Positions 11,089 through 22,483 of a stretch of DNA of 64,000 nucleotides are shown piece after piece. The stretch's first letter is position 1; the number at the start of each line of letters is the position of its first letter. The notes under the pieces were generated by a model, which worked only from the letters and a program-made list of their open reading frames with translations, made no database searches and was not told where the DNA came from. The stretch lies in assembly GCA_944990035.1 (NCBI GenBank), contig CALYLX010000152.1, positions 496,001-560,000 of the forward strand, in the 5' to 3' direction. The translations under genes and the position numbers were made by a program. Source of the stretch: Clitopilus passeckerianus. Its lineage: Eukaryota; Basidiomycota; Agaricomycetes; Agaricales; Entolomataceae.

Positions 11089-11555
11089 CCTACGCGCTCA
11101 AAAGATAGCACCGTCGTAGAAGGGGAGAAAGACGCGTCAAGAGTGGCCTTTTCAAATTCAAGGACTGTTTTAAGTATAGAGTTAGGAGATGTGGCGGTCC
11201 GCGGGGTCCAAGCGATCAACATGGTCGGCATCGTCCATGGCGATGAGTACCACCAGAGTACCACTCCAGTTCTTGGGCTGCTCCATGGCTAGACTCGATG
11301 CGAAAATCGTTGGAAATAGTCTGCAATTGGTCCGCGTCAAGGTGCAAGAAGGTACTTGCCAATCACCGCCCATTTGATAAACTCGAGATCAACCTCACGG
11401 TTGTCAAGTCTGTGACAGCCTCTCAGGGTATGGGATCCCCTTCGATTATTTTACCCTAATCCGCCACATTTCCTTGCAGATAAATATTCATACAATTTTT
11501 TGGCAGCCCTAATACGATCTACCTTTTGGAAACTGAGCTCCTAGAATCAGCAGGT
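11089..11555. other. Spacer between copies A and B
   Basis: It contains the promoter of copy A and the 3' flank of copy B. No additional gene is seen. Confidence 0.5.
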
Positions 11556-13754
11556 TCATATTATTTCCATCGCGGGAAGAATCGTAGTATCAGGTTCTTC
11601 CTTGAAAGCGAAGCGATCTAGTGTATTCGGGTTCCATGATTAGTAAATTGCTCAATGTAGGGAGGTCAAACGAAAACGCACAAAGTCTGCTTCCGCCAGC
11701 ATCGAACATGATCCCGAAGTAATCCTCCCAATGGTATGCTCTCTCCGGCCACCTCCTCTCATCATCCCACTGCGTTTCCTGACCAGGTGGTACAATTGCT
11801 TGTCGATACCCATGCTCCTTGGAGTCTGCAGCGGTCGCAGCCCATAGATTATTTCGTTTGTGATCCCAAGCCAGGGCCTCAACCCTGTTATTACCGGTAG
11901 CCAGCTCATAAACAGGAGTTCGGGCACGAATGTCCCAAAGCCGAATGTGCTCTTCGTGGCCAGCACCGCTGAAGACAGCTAGCGGTGAAAGTACACGTTA
12001 GTCATAGTCAAGGCTACGAAAGACGAAGAATGAACTTACTCGGGATCCCGTCTGGATTGGCGTACACGGCCGCCATACAAGGTTCATGGGCTGCCTGGAG
12101 TGTCAATGCCGGTAAGACCATCCTGGTATCCCAGAACCTAACGAGTCCATCCATACAGGACGTAACAAAAGTGTGGGGCTGTCCTTCGACAGTCGATATC
12201 TGTGTCACCTGCCCACCATGTCCCAAATGCCTGAGCACGAACTTTCCACCGCCTTCCAGGTCCATCTCAACGAAAGCAAAAGTCTTTGACTTCTCGTAGT
12301 TGGCGCCTGTCAGCATTATGCCAGGTTGCGAAGGATGGATGTGCCAAACTGCAGGGGTAAACCCAGAGTCTTCGAATGTGATAGTGGAATCCCAAGGGCT
12401 CCCTGAAGAGGTCTCGATATTTTCAGGATCGTCCCTCCAATTGTCGTTGTTATTGTACTCCTCTCCGATTCTGTCTCCGCCACTCTCTCCGTGTGTGGGT
12501 GCGCTGTCCAAATTCCATACTCCAGCAGATCCTGTTCCTGCACGGATTAACCTTCCCTCCCCAAATGGAAGAGTAGCCAGTGGCCCGGCCCATGTACCAG
12601 ACTGGAAGGTGTGAACCGGCAGGGCATGCTTATAAGGCTCCCCCGAATTCTCGCCGACCGGACCCCATCGAAATGATTTGACACGGTCCCAATCGGCCGT
12701 GAAGAACAGTTTCCTCGACTCCTCGAAAGTAGTCCCTCTAACGTGATCTGCATGCCCCAAGTCCCCACATAGTACGTCTGAGGCGCTGTTCGCATTCAGT
12801 GTGGGTTGATCGAGTAGGTGATAACGCAGGTTGGAAGTGCAATCCCTCCATCCAGTGGTAAAGCCTCGAAGGATGATCTCGGCGTTGGGAGCCATTCTCA
12901 TGTAGACTGGAGGCCTGGTCCTGGCATCGATTATCTCGCAGCGAGCAGTATAGACAGCGTTTGCAATGGGTTCCTCGTGGGTAGGTGTGACTTCGACCGA
13001 GTCCTTGAAGCGGGAGAGCTTAGTCGAGAGGGGATGGGGACGGAAAGAGTCTGGCCAGGCAGCCGTTCGTTTCATCCCGTTTGGTCCATCAATACGTCGC
13101 GCTATGGAGCACCTAGTTCACTTCGCATCTCAAGAAACATGACAGGGGAACTTACTACCCGGGATGTCACCGAGGAAGTCCTGTAGCATGCGACCAATTA
13201 CAAACCAGCCATTGCCTGAACAAGATGATCTTGAGTTCCTTGACGAACTGAAGAAGATAAAGGATATTACCATAAGTCTTGTCAAAAGGCCCATCATCGA
13301 TCAGTGGATATTCGGCTGACTGGGCGAAAGATTTGGTTATAGCCTCGCCACTGTTGCTACACCATATGACTGCGGATTCGTCAATAAGCGCCTGTGCCTT
13401 CTGTACAAGCACGTCGTAGTCGGAGCAAGACTCTGATCTCCTGACAAGCGAGCAGATGTCTTTGAGAATCCTCTCGAGGACCTGGTCCTGCCTCCTGTAG
13501 CGCTCATTTTCGTCCTCTTCATCCGAGCTATGTTCGTCCTCCCAGTCGTCATCAGATCCGGATTCTTCAACACCCTCCATGGCATCCCCACCAGAGTCCC
13601 TGCTCTGAAGACTGTTCTTGTGCTCCGTGGTTTCCTCTAAAGTTGTATCGAGATTTTCGATCGGTAGATGTTTCCAGGCTCGAAGCGGCCCTTCTACAAG
13701 ACGGACCTCCGCTGCAAGTACTTCAAGACGTGCTGAATCGTAGTTCGAACCCAT
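11556..13754 (-). CDS. Copy B: WD40 repeat-like protein, 654 aa
   Basis: Five exons join in frame: 13754-13271, 13215-13156, 13101-12040, 11978-11682 and 11617-11556. The start MGSNYDSARLEVLAAE matches copies A and C. The acidic region is shorter than in A (around DDWEDEHSSDEEDE). The propeller carries GHGGQVTQISTVEGQ, CMDGLVRFWDTR, EHIRLWDIRARTPVYE and NNLWAAT. The penultimate exon is exactly 297 bases in all three full copies, which shows how well the structure is kept. All frames are open, so this copy appears functional. Function is unknown beyond a scaffold role inferred from the fold. Confidence 0.85.
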
Positions 13755-14054
13755 TTCTCAGAGTATCGGAGGTGGCGGTCCAATAGAACGATAGATAACC
13801 CGTCAACAGCACACAATTCAATGAAGTGGTCCGAAGAAAGCCAGGAGATCAAGCGAGCCGCGGCGCACAAGCGTTTGTTCTTTACCATCAATGTCATTCA
13901 CAACAGATTTCCAGACTTTGGCAACGTCTCCGACCCCACTCTCCTTATATTATCACACCCAAACTCCAACTAGAATTTTAGGCAAAGTGAAATATACAAA
14001 TGAATACATAAGCGGCCTTATATGTAATCCTATGTTAGCCGAATATCAAGAAAT
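13755..14054. other. Spacer between copies B and C
   Basis: It contains the promoter of copy B. Bases 13756-13865 are clearly related to 16291-16399 upstream of copy C, so the duplication unit included about 100 bases of 5' flank. Confidence 0.6.
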
Positions 14055-16289
14055 CTAGAAGTTCGTCACAGGGAGAATCGTGATATCAGGTTCTTCCTTG
14101 AAAGCGAACCGGTCTGTCAAGGTTCAACGTTCATGATCAATCCCAACTGTTCGGAGCGACGGATGTAAAAGAACACTTACAAAGCCGACTTACGCCTGCG
14201 TCGAAGATGACTCCAAAGTAATTCTCCCAATGGTGCGCCCTCTTCGGCCATCTCCAATCCTCATCCCACGGAGTTTCCTGACCAGGTGGTACGATTGCTT
14301 GTCGATATCCATGCTCTTTGCACTCTGCATCCGTAGCGGCCCAAAGATGATTGCGCCTATGGTCCCAAGCTAGCGACTCAACGGCATTGTTGCCCGTGGA
14401 TAGCTCATATACAGGAGTTCGGGCACGAATGTCCCAAAGCCGAATGTGCTCTTCACTGCCAGATCCAGTGAACACAGCTTGAGATACAAGTTCACGTTAG
14501 TCACATATAAAACTAACGAAAAGCCAACGAGAAACTTACTTGGGATCCCATCAGGATTGGCATACACGGCAGCCATACAGCCTTCATGGTCGCTCGCCTG
14601 GAGAGTCAATGCCGGTAAAACCATTCTTGTATCCCAAAGCCTGACCAATCCGTCAAGGCAAGACGTAACAAAGGTCTGCGCCTGCCCTTGAGCTTGAACA
14701 GTCGGAAATCTGCGTTACCTGCCCGCCATGTCCCAGGTGCCTCATGGCGAACTTTCCCCCACCCTCTAGATCAATGCCAACGAAGGCGAAACTCTTTGAG
14801 CTTTCATAGCCAGCTCCTGTCAACATGAGGCCAGACTGAGAAGGGTGGGGATGCCAGATTTCAGGGGAGAATTTGGAGTCCTCGAACGTGATGGTAGAAT
14901 CTGCAGGGCTTCCTGCAGAGTCCTCAATATTTTCGGGATCATCCCTCCAACTATCTTCTGCACTGAACTCCTCCCCAATCCTTTCTGTCCCGTTCTGTCC
15001 ATGGGTAGGTGCGCTGTCCAGATTCCATACCCCAGCAGATCCTGTTCCCGCACGTATTAGTTTCCCCTCCCCGGATGGAAGGGTGGCCAACGGTCCGTTC
15101 CACGTATCGGACTGGAAGGTATGCACAGGTAGTGCATGTGTGAGGGGTGTTCCCGCGCCCTCACTGGCACCGACTGGGCCCCAGCGAAAAGATTTGACAC
15201 GATGCCACTCAGCGGTGAAGAACAGTTTCCTCGACTCGTCGAAAGCCGTTTCTTCGATGTGGTCTGCATGTCCAGGGTCTTCATTCAGTACGCTGCGACC
15301 AGGGGGAAAGCCGTTTGCATTCAGAGCAGCTTGGTCGAGCAGGTGATAACGCAAGTCAGAAGTACGATCTTTCCATCCCGTGGTAAACCCTCGAAGGATG
15401 ATTTCGGCGTTGGGAGACATCTTGGTGTAGAGTGGACGCTTGATTCTGGCATCGGTTATCTCGCAACGAGCGGTATATATGGCATTTGCTACGCGTTCTT
15501 CGGGTGTGGGTGTGACTTCAACTAAATCTTTAAAACGCGAAAGCTTAGTGGTGAGGGGATGGGGACGGAAACTATCGGGCCAGGCTGGCGTACGCTCCAT
15601 CCCATTCGGTCCGTCTAGAGGACGATCTATGGATGGATCTACTTATCTATGCCCCATAACGAATGTGACAAGGGACTCACTGAGAAACTCTTGAAACATG
15701 AGGCCAATTGAATACATTCCATTGCCTGGACAAGTAGAATTTGAGTTCCATGCCGGACTAGGGGGTGAACGACGTACCAAATCCCTTGTCGAACGTACCG
15801 CCACCAACTTGTGGATATTGATTCGAATGAGCGAAAGATTTGTTCAAAGCGGTTTCATCACCGCAACATATAATTGCGGCTTTGTCAATTGGTCCCTGAG
15901 CCTTGGGTAGAAGTTCATCGTAGTTGGAGCAGGACTCGGATACTCTGACAAGTGAGCAGATGTCTTTGAGTATCCTCAGAAGGACCTTGTCCTTCCTCTC
16001 GTAGTATTCGTCCGATTTATCGTTTGCTGCCTCGCCCGAGCTCTCTTCATCGTCCTCATCGTCAGATCCGGACTCTTCAACCTCCATAGCATCCTCATCA
16101 GTGTCGCCACCTTGATGTTCTATAGGTTGTCAGCGTTGTTCTGAGGGCGACTCTTGTGCTTGCAATACCTGTCAGAAGTCTACCGTCGCTTTCAGTTGGT
16201 AGATGTTTCCAGGCTCGAAGCGGCCCTTTTACAAGCCGGACCTCCGCTGCAAGTGCTTTAAGGCGTGCTGAATCGTACTTTGAGCCCAT
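14055..16289 (-). pseudogene. Copy C: WD40-like paralogue with a frameshift (probable pseudogene)
   Basis: Six exon blocks follow the family plan: 16289-16169, 16119-15778, 15725-15681, 15626-14540, 14477-14181 and 14113-14055. Within the large exon one extra base near 14704-14708 shifts the frame right after GGQVTQIS. The shifted frame stops about 15 codons later, while the family sequence resumes in the next frame (CLDGLVRLWDTR) to the normal end. In the first block, sequence that is exonic in copy B must be removed here as a 49-base intron to keep the frame. Two such differences suggest decay, although the rest is well conserved. A base-calling error at the frameshift cannot be excluded. 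Confidence 0.7.
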
Positions 16290-17348
16290 TTTCCAGCGAA
16301 CCAGAGGTGGTAGCCCAGGAGAACTGATAGATAACACGTCGACAGCATCCAATTCAATACCCAAGTCCGAAGAAAGGTCAGGAGATCAAGCGGCCCGCTA
16401 ACGATGTTGCTCTCAACCATCATCACGATGACGTTCCTGCTATGGCCAAAACCTTGGATATCGACGCCCACCTCTTCAGCCCAGCACAGTCTCGCATCAC
16501 CTTTCATTTCGATTGAGCTGCTGAGTGGCACAACCCTGACAGCCAAAGCGCACTGCACAGGACCCGAGTGAAAGGAATTCCTTGGAATGAGCACATTTGC
16601 CTCGAGGCTGCTGCGTGGATCTGCCAAATACCGCGGTTTGCGCCATGACTGTTGTTATCGTGGACAAAATGGCGCTCGTGAACGATGCACGCATTCTGCA
16701 CGAGCCTTAGATGCGCCTACCAGCAATGCTACAAGGACTTTGAAGTCCTCTCCGGGACAAAGGCCCCTAATTCGGGATGATGTTATGTAAGGTCCGCGTG
16801 TTTTCCTCGAAAACTTTTGTACATTTGGGGTATTCACGCATGATCCGGTTAGAAGTTGAGCCCTGATTTCGACAACTCGACATTGGTCACGAAACTTCGA
16901 GCCCCTAATGAGGCGGTGACCACAGAAATTTCGACGAGAATATCTCTCACTGTCGGACCGGGACTCACAAACGCTTTCAAATTCCTGCTGCGTTTTGAAA
17001 TCTCTGGCAACACATGCTGATAGATTTCAAGAGATAACGGAAAGCCCTCAGCCCACCAGAGCGCTCACCCCAGAATCAAGCTGTAGTTCCGTTCCTATTA
17101 CTCTCAAACGTCGGGAGTTACCAATAACAAACCTTTTGTGAAGGCCTGCAGGCGTCCTCGTGCCCTCACCGCCATCCGATATAAAACTTCCATCATCACA
17201 GGGAGTTATCGGAGATGTCACGAACACGTGTAGCCTAACCCTGGATTCAAAAAGAAGAACTCGAGTCGACATTCTGCATCGTTATCCTCTTTCCCCCACC
17301 TCTTCCTCTTCCTTATTTCCTTCATTTGGCCAGCAGGCTGAGCTAATC
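16290..17348. other. Intergenic between copy C and the BTB gene
   Basis: The first 110 bases match the upstream flank of copy B. A TATA box at 17180-17186 belongs to the BTB gene. No other feature is recognised. Confidence 0.5.
17180..17186 (+). promoter_or_regulatory. TATA box of the BTB gene
   Basis: TATAAAA lies 163 bases ahead of the chosen ATG. It argues against using the in-frame ATG at 17160, which lies upstream of this box. Confidence 0.55.
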
Positions 17349-18897
17349 ATGTCCTTCCAAACAAACGGCAATGGACCTTTCACGAGCCTGTCTCGTCACG
17401 ATGTATATTATATCAATGGAGGAGATTTGTACTTCCTAGTGAGTGTTCTACAGTCTCCCGACTTGCGCTGCCTCTCATTCCGCTGTAATTTTCAGGTGCA
17501 AACAGTGACTTTCCGTGTTCATCGATATTTCTTCGAGCGGGAGTCCCCACGATTCAAAGGACTGCTCTCGGCACCAGCTTCTCCCGGCGCACAGCGTCAG
17601 GGAACATCAGACTCGAATGCTATTGTCCTTGATCAGGTCGCACCAGAAGAATTCGCAAAATTCCTATGGGTCTTCTATAATCCGTTCGTTCATTTTACAA
17701 CTCTCTGCATTTTCTATCTCACAACCCTTTCTCCGATCTAGACGATACTCATTGTATCACACGACACCTGATGACTGGACAACAATCTTGGATCTTGCCT
17801 GGCGCTGGCAATTCGGCGAAGTCAAAGCACTCGCCGTCCGCGAGCTCGAGAAGCTTACCATGGAAGACGTTGACCGCATTGCGGTCTATCACAACTTCGA
17901 AGTCGACAGGAATCTTCTGATTCCTCGTTACGCAGCGCTATGCGCTCGAGAGGAACCTTTGAGTTTGGAGGAAGGAATGAAGTTGGGTCTGGAGACCGCC
18001 CTCTTGATCGCAAGAACAAGAGAGCATGCTCGAGCTCAGGCTAATCCTGCCAAGGGCGGTGCACGAAGCCCAAGTGCTTCGAATGTATCTGAATCTGAGA
18101 TGGAAACGCTTGTTAGGCAGTTGTTCGCCATCAAGCCGTCGGAAAACTATGAGTCTGGTCAGTAGCTCTACCTTGGCGGCTGTATTTATCGTTATTCTTG
18201 GGAATAAGGAGCTGATTGGTCTTGTGTTGTCGCAACGTTAGGTTTCTCACCAGTCACAGAGAATTCGAACACGAACTCTTCATTCACTGCAGCCGGCAAG
18301 GCCATGGCCGTCCCTTCCAAGACACCCGCCAAATCCGCTGGAAAGAAGACAACTAAGGGGAAGGTCAATGGTGCTTCGAATGGGTCGACTGACCCTTTCA
18401 CGGATATCAACTCCCCTCCCCGCCACAAGACCCCTACTCCCTCTGCCTCTCGTGCTCAAAGCCCGCCTCCCCTTCAACAACCACCTCAACAACAGCAACA
18501 GCAACAACAATCACTTGCCCCCATCGTCACTGAGTCCCTCATCGACGCCCCAACTCCGACTGCCCCAACCGACAGCGTTGATAGCACAGCTACAACCACT
18601 GCAGCTCCTCCCGCTGAGGGCCAGACCATCACTGAACCGGAGAACAAGGTTAACGGTGATGCGGAGAGGAAGACGGAACAAAAGGAGGGGAAGACGGCAC
18701 AAGAGGACGGGAAGACTGGGCAAGAGGATGGGAAGACTGGGCAAGAGGACGGGAAGACTGGACCACAGCCCGAGGGTGAAGCATCTGCTGCCGCCAAGCC
18801 CAGTGCTGCCAACGACGATGAGCACGCTGGAAATCGCTCCGCGAGCCCTGGTGCCTGGAATAGGAAGGGGGGAGGAAAGAAAAGAGGAAGTAATTAA
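17349..18897 (+). CDS. BTB/POZ domain protein with low-complexity tail, 449 aa
   Basis: Four exons join in frame: 17349-17438, 17496-17683, 17742-18157 and 18242-18897. The BTB core is spread over exons 1-3: DVYYINGGDLYFL, then FRVHRYFFERESPRFKGLL, LWVFYNPRYSLY and DWTTILDLAWRWQFGEV. This is the usual plan of the large mushroom BTB family, which mediates dimerisation and sometimes links to Cullin-3. The tail is disordered: a polyglutamine stretch (about 10 Gln), Pro/Thr-rich sequence, four 7-residue GKTGQED-like repeats and a basic end (GGGKKRG). No Kelch, MATH or zinc-finger partner domain is present. The BTB call is firm; the partner is unknown. Confidence 0.85.
18688..18765 (+). repeat. 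21-base minisatellite inside the BTB gene
   Basis: About three and a half units of 21 bases encode Gly-Lys-Thr-Gly-Gln-Glu-Asp. The last units are nearly identical (GGGAAGACTGGGCAAGAGGA), which suggests recent copy-number change. The period keeps the frame. Confidence 0.75.
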
Positions 18898-21252
18898 CCA
18901 TTTGGTTCGCCACGGATCTGCAGAGATGATTAAGTTTCAGACTTTACTACATGCATTTGTTCCTTTGGTGGGACATGGAATTGGATATACGATCTCGTCT
19001 TTGCATTCATTTCTCAGTCGTCAGTGTGCGCCTCGAATGCTATCCACTGAGCTCTGCTTCGATAAACTGTTATGAGTGACTTTCACCTTGTGGCATTCAT
19101 GTAGCCCACTGAGATGTCGATCTCTTTGTTCAGAATTCGTACTGAGCGCCGATAGTTCTCAACGTATGATGCCTTTGACTTTGCTCAATTCAAAATTTGT
19201 GCAATGCACACCAGACTCAGCGATGATGCATTGGCACAAAGACTTCCTAAGGGGTAAGGGGAAGTTCGGTGGTCTATTAATTCAAGGAGTGTTACATACC
19301 GATCTGGTAAGTGTGGCTGGAAACTGAACAAAGGCAGAAGCATCATGACGGAAGTTATTGTTCATCCTAGAGGTACCCATTGAAATGCTCTCCGAGAATG
19401 GATTCATAAACCAAGAGATGAACGAAGTTTAACGCCCTGGTTTGAATTGACTTCGTGAAAAGCGGTAAGAACTTTATCTTTCCTTTGTTTCTAGGATCAG
19501 GGAAGACATTGAATGATTAGCCGGCTATTATGATTAGGAGTAAAGTCGGCGGTATGATTGAATTATTTGATCGAGGGTAAAGATGCATAGGCATTCAAAG
19601 GCATTCATACAGTAAGGCGTTCGCACCAATAGGCCTCGAGTAGGCAAGTTGAATACTAGTGCCTGGACGACGACGAGCGCTGGTGGACCGTGGACCCACG
19701 CTCTTGTAGTCGTTAAGGACGGCATTGAGGAAAACCATAGAAATTCCATGTAGAATCCCGATATCGCCATGCACTCGAGGGAGGGGTTCGGCAATGGTGT
19801 TCATTATCCTTGGCCGTGTCCTCTGAGAAAAGGTTGTGGACACCTGGCTTCATCTCGTCTAATTTTCGGACCCGGGATATCGCACTGTTCGTCATTCGAC
19901 CCACCCGGTAGATCACTTGCGAGTTTAAAAATACGCTGACATTGAAAATGAGGTGTAGTAGGTGGACCAAGTTTTCAATTCAATGGCTGTCGCGAATGTC
20001 GCGTCAATATCGCGGCTGCAGGAATCGCTGGTCGATCTGAATGGAGCTGTCAGGTAAATCTCCGTGGCTTCTTCTTGCCAACGTATCCCATATTTATCCT
20101 CGGCATCCGTTGAATACGTTGAGATTGCGAACCTGCCGTTTGGTTATCGATCGCACTACGAGGCGCAACGGATACTATGATGGAAAAAAAATACACCCGT
20201 GCACTGAGGCCGATGCCTCGCAGTCCAGAATGTAATGCAATAGCGCTGAGCAGCGCTCTAAGCAGGGTCCAGGTAAGAGGGAAATCTCAGTCTTTTGAGG
20301 GTCGTGGCTAAGATTCACCCCAAGTGGGTACATTTTGACTCCCTGACCCGAAATGCGAGGAAGACTCTAAAGCAAGCCAGCACGCTGCTTTCATTTCGCC
20401 CTCAACCCCACAGTCGAGGCTCGCTAGTAGTCGGTAGGCCGTTGTGCGCTTTGGAATATTCCGCCAGTTATAGCCAATTACCGCGGGTCTGTTTTCCATG
20501 CCGTTAATGTTAAGCAAACATGGTGAAGTACCGTAACTGCTAGTCCCGGTAGATCACTTGTATGCTTCGGGGGCATCCTAGCAGGCACGACGAGTTGAAC
20601 CGGGAAGTTCACCTGGAGTACCGGCTCGAAAGCCAGTTCGACTCCCTGATTGAGCTATCAAAGTTCGCGTAGTAGGATGGATGCAGTCATCGTCCTCCAT
20701 AACAGCCTACGAGATTGTTGATCAGGAGCAAGGAGTGTGTCTGTATGCGGAAAGGGACCTGGTGTCCATGGCTCATGTGATTGATGCGCAGTGAGGTGCA
20801 CAGGTGGTCAACCATACCCGTCAAACCATGCTGTCAGAGTACACCACAATTAGGTGGTAAGTGTCAATTTGTCCCCGGATGTGCAAGATAACAAGAGGGG
20901 ACTACAACCCCCGACGTCGGCGGCCGTAAATTGACATTCTTCGCTTTTTTTGATCAGGAATTCGGGCCCGAAAGCAGGGGGGTCAGACGACCTAGCAGCC
21001 CAAGTTCTGACGGCTTTGTGTTAATCATTCCAACAAGTCAAGTGTGAGCACAGAGTCTCATGTCTATGTCCAACAGAATCTATGGTATATTAGGATCGAC
21101 ACGCAAATCATATATGTTCTTCTTGGACTTGACAGCGAGCATCAACGTTATTGAGTTATAGACACGAGTCCGGGAAACAGACAGTTGTATTTCTTGGTGG
21201 GATAGTAACGAGGTAGCAGAAAGTCCAAAGTGACAGTTCGACGAGAGTACGT
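18898..21252. other. Gene-poor stretch of 2.3 kb
   Basis: No exon chain or recognisable protein was found on either strand. The 15-base string CCGGTAGATCACTTG occurs twice, near 19908 and 20548. A tRNA-like string near 20600-20680 does not fold into a cloverleaf. No transposon domains are visible. Confidence 0.5.
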
Positions 21253-22332
21253 TCAAACTTCCAAGAAATCGGGCTCATCATCGACTAGTAGGTCGAGTAG
21301 TGCAAAGAATGATGCCGCAGGAAAGCCAACAACATTGTTGTAGTCTCCTTCGATTTTTCGAACCAACAGCCCTCCGAGCCCCTAAGAATCACCAATGACT
21401 TTAGCCGAGGACGGTCGCAGGCAGAAAGTGAGGATGTCTAACCTGAATCGCGAAGCCACCAGCTCGATCAATGCCTTCACCGCTGTCAACGTAGGCCTGG
21501 AGAAGATGCTCTGGGTTATCAGCAAAATATACCAGAGTCCGTTCATCAATGGACCTAGAAATCAGGCATCAGTCCAAATCTTCAGCAGCTGTCCTAAGCA
21601 CTGTACTTCATCTGGTATCCAGGAGATAGCAGGACCGGCCATACTTAGGTTTGAGGTCAAAATGTCAGCACTGATAGGTAGAGTGATTGACAATGTAGAC
21701 TTACCGACGGTGATGCCAGTTACTACCTCGCAGACATTGCCATTCAAGTCCATCAGCATGCGTAAGTTATCCTCTTTAGACTTTGGCTTTTCTAGAAGTT
21801 CCTGCTGAGCATCAGGCAGCAAGGAGTACGAAATATTTGAGGTAGATGGCTGGGCATGCGTGAACACAACAGTGTCGGCTAGGAGACCTTGAGTAGCTAT
21901 CCCAGAGCGCATAGCAGCGGTAAGCCAGGCTTACCAGCTATGACCAGATCAGGCGGGTTTTCTGGATCCTCAGTCTGAGGAAGAACGGTAACGATTGAGG
22001 ATAATTGGGGCAGGTGATGTTGACTCTTACCACCAATCGCTCATAGACCTCCACTGCTTTCTGCGTAGCAGTAGCTACAGGGTATTCGTGCACATCTGGG
22101 AACTCATTCGGGCTCAGGTTCTCCTCGAACGTCGAGGGTACGATGTCCGGTGCTAGACCCTTGGAGTTTCGGTGAAAGATCTGTGTATTGTACTGATACG
22201 ACTGCGTACAAACGTCTTCAAGATCTCTTGTCGCCTTGGACTATTTGACGCGAGCACGATTCGTTTATCTTTGAGCTTCTTGATTACAGGTAGCTTGAGA
22301 GCATGAGGGAGGATCTGCTTTGACGCGCTCAT
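21253..22332 (-). CDS. Maf-like nucleoside triphosphate pyrophosphatase, 247 aa
   Basis: Seven exons join in frame: 22332-22210, 22159-22031, 21974-21935, 21878-21705, 21643-21607, 21554-21443 and 21381-21253. The Maf/HAM1-like fold hydrolyses non-canonical or modified nucleoside triphosphates in the cytosol, cleaning the nucleotide pool. Family motifs are all present in order: LASNSPRRQEIL, the FEENL segment, AADTVV, CEVVTGITV, SPGYQ, DERTLVYFAD and GGFAIQGLGGLLVRKIEGDY. Length fits the eukaryotic ASMTL/Maf group without the methyltransferase part. The start lies 151 bases from the HUS1 start on the other strand. Confidence 0.9.
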
Positions 22333-22483
22333 CGTGGTGGTCGTCGTTGGGAGCGCTAATGACGGCCATCACGTGGCCATCTCAGCTGTTCTGACGCGTC
22401 TTCCTCGCCGTCCACAACGTTCATCAGCACCAGCCAGCATGCGATAGGCCTGCCTTGCGCATCCTACGACTTGGGGCTCCGTC
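22333..22483. promoter_or_regulatory. Divergent promoter of the Maf-like gene and HUS1
   Basis: Only 151 bases separate the two start codons, so both genes probably share one bidirectional promoter. No clear TATA box is seen. Confidence 0.6.

Noticed and set aside
17160..17348. In-frame upstream ATG of the BTB gene
   Set aside because: It lies upstream of a TATA box, and the added residues are not family-like.
18688..18765. Direct repeats as a CRISPR array
   Set aside because: Adjacent coding units without spacers in a eukaryotic BTB gene.
20590..20690. tRNA-like strings (GTTCGACTCC on plus, TAGCTCAATCAGG on minus)
   Set aside because: Box-like sequences are present but acceptor and T stems do not pair on either strand.
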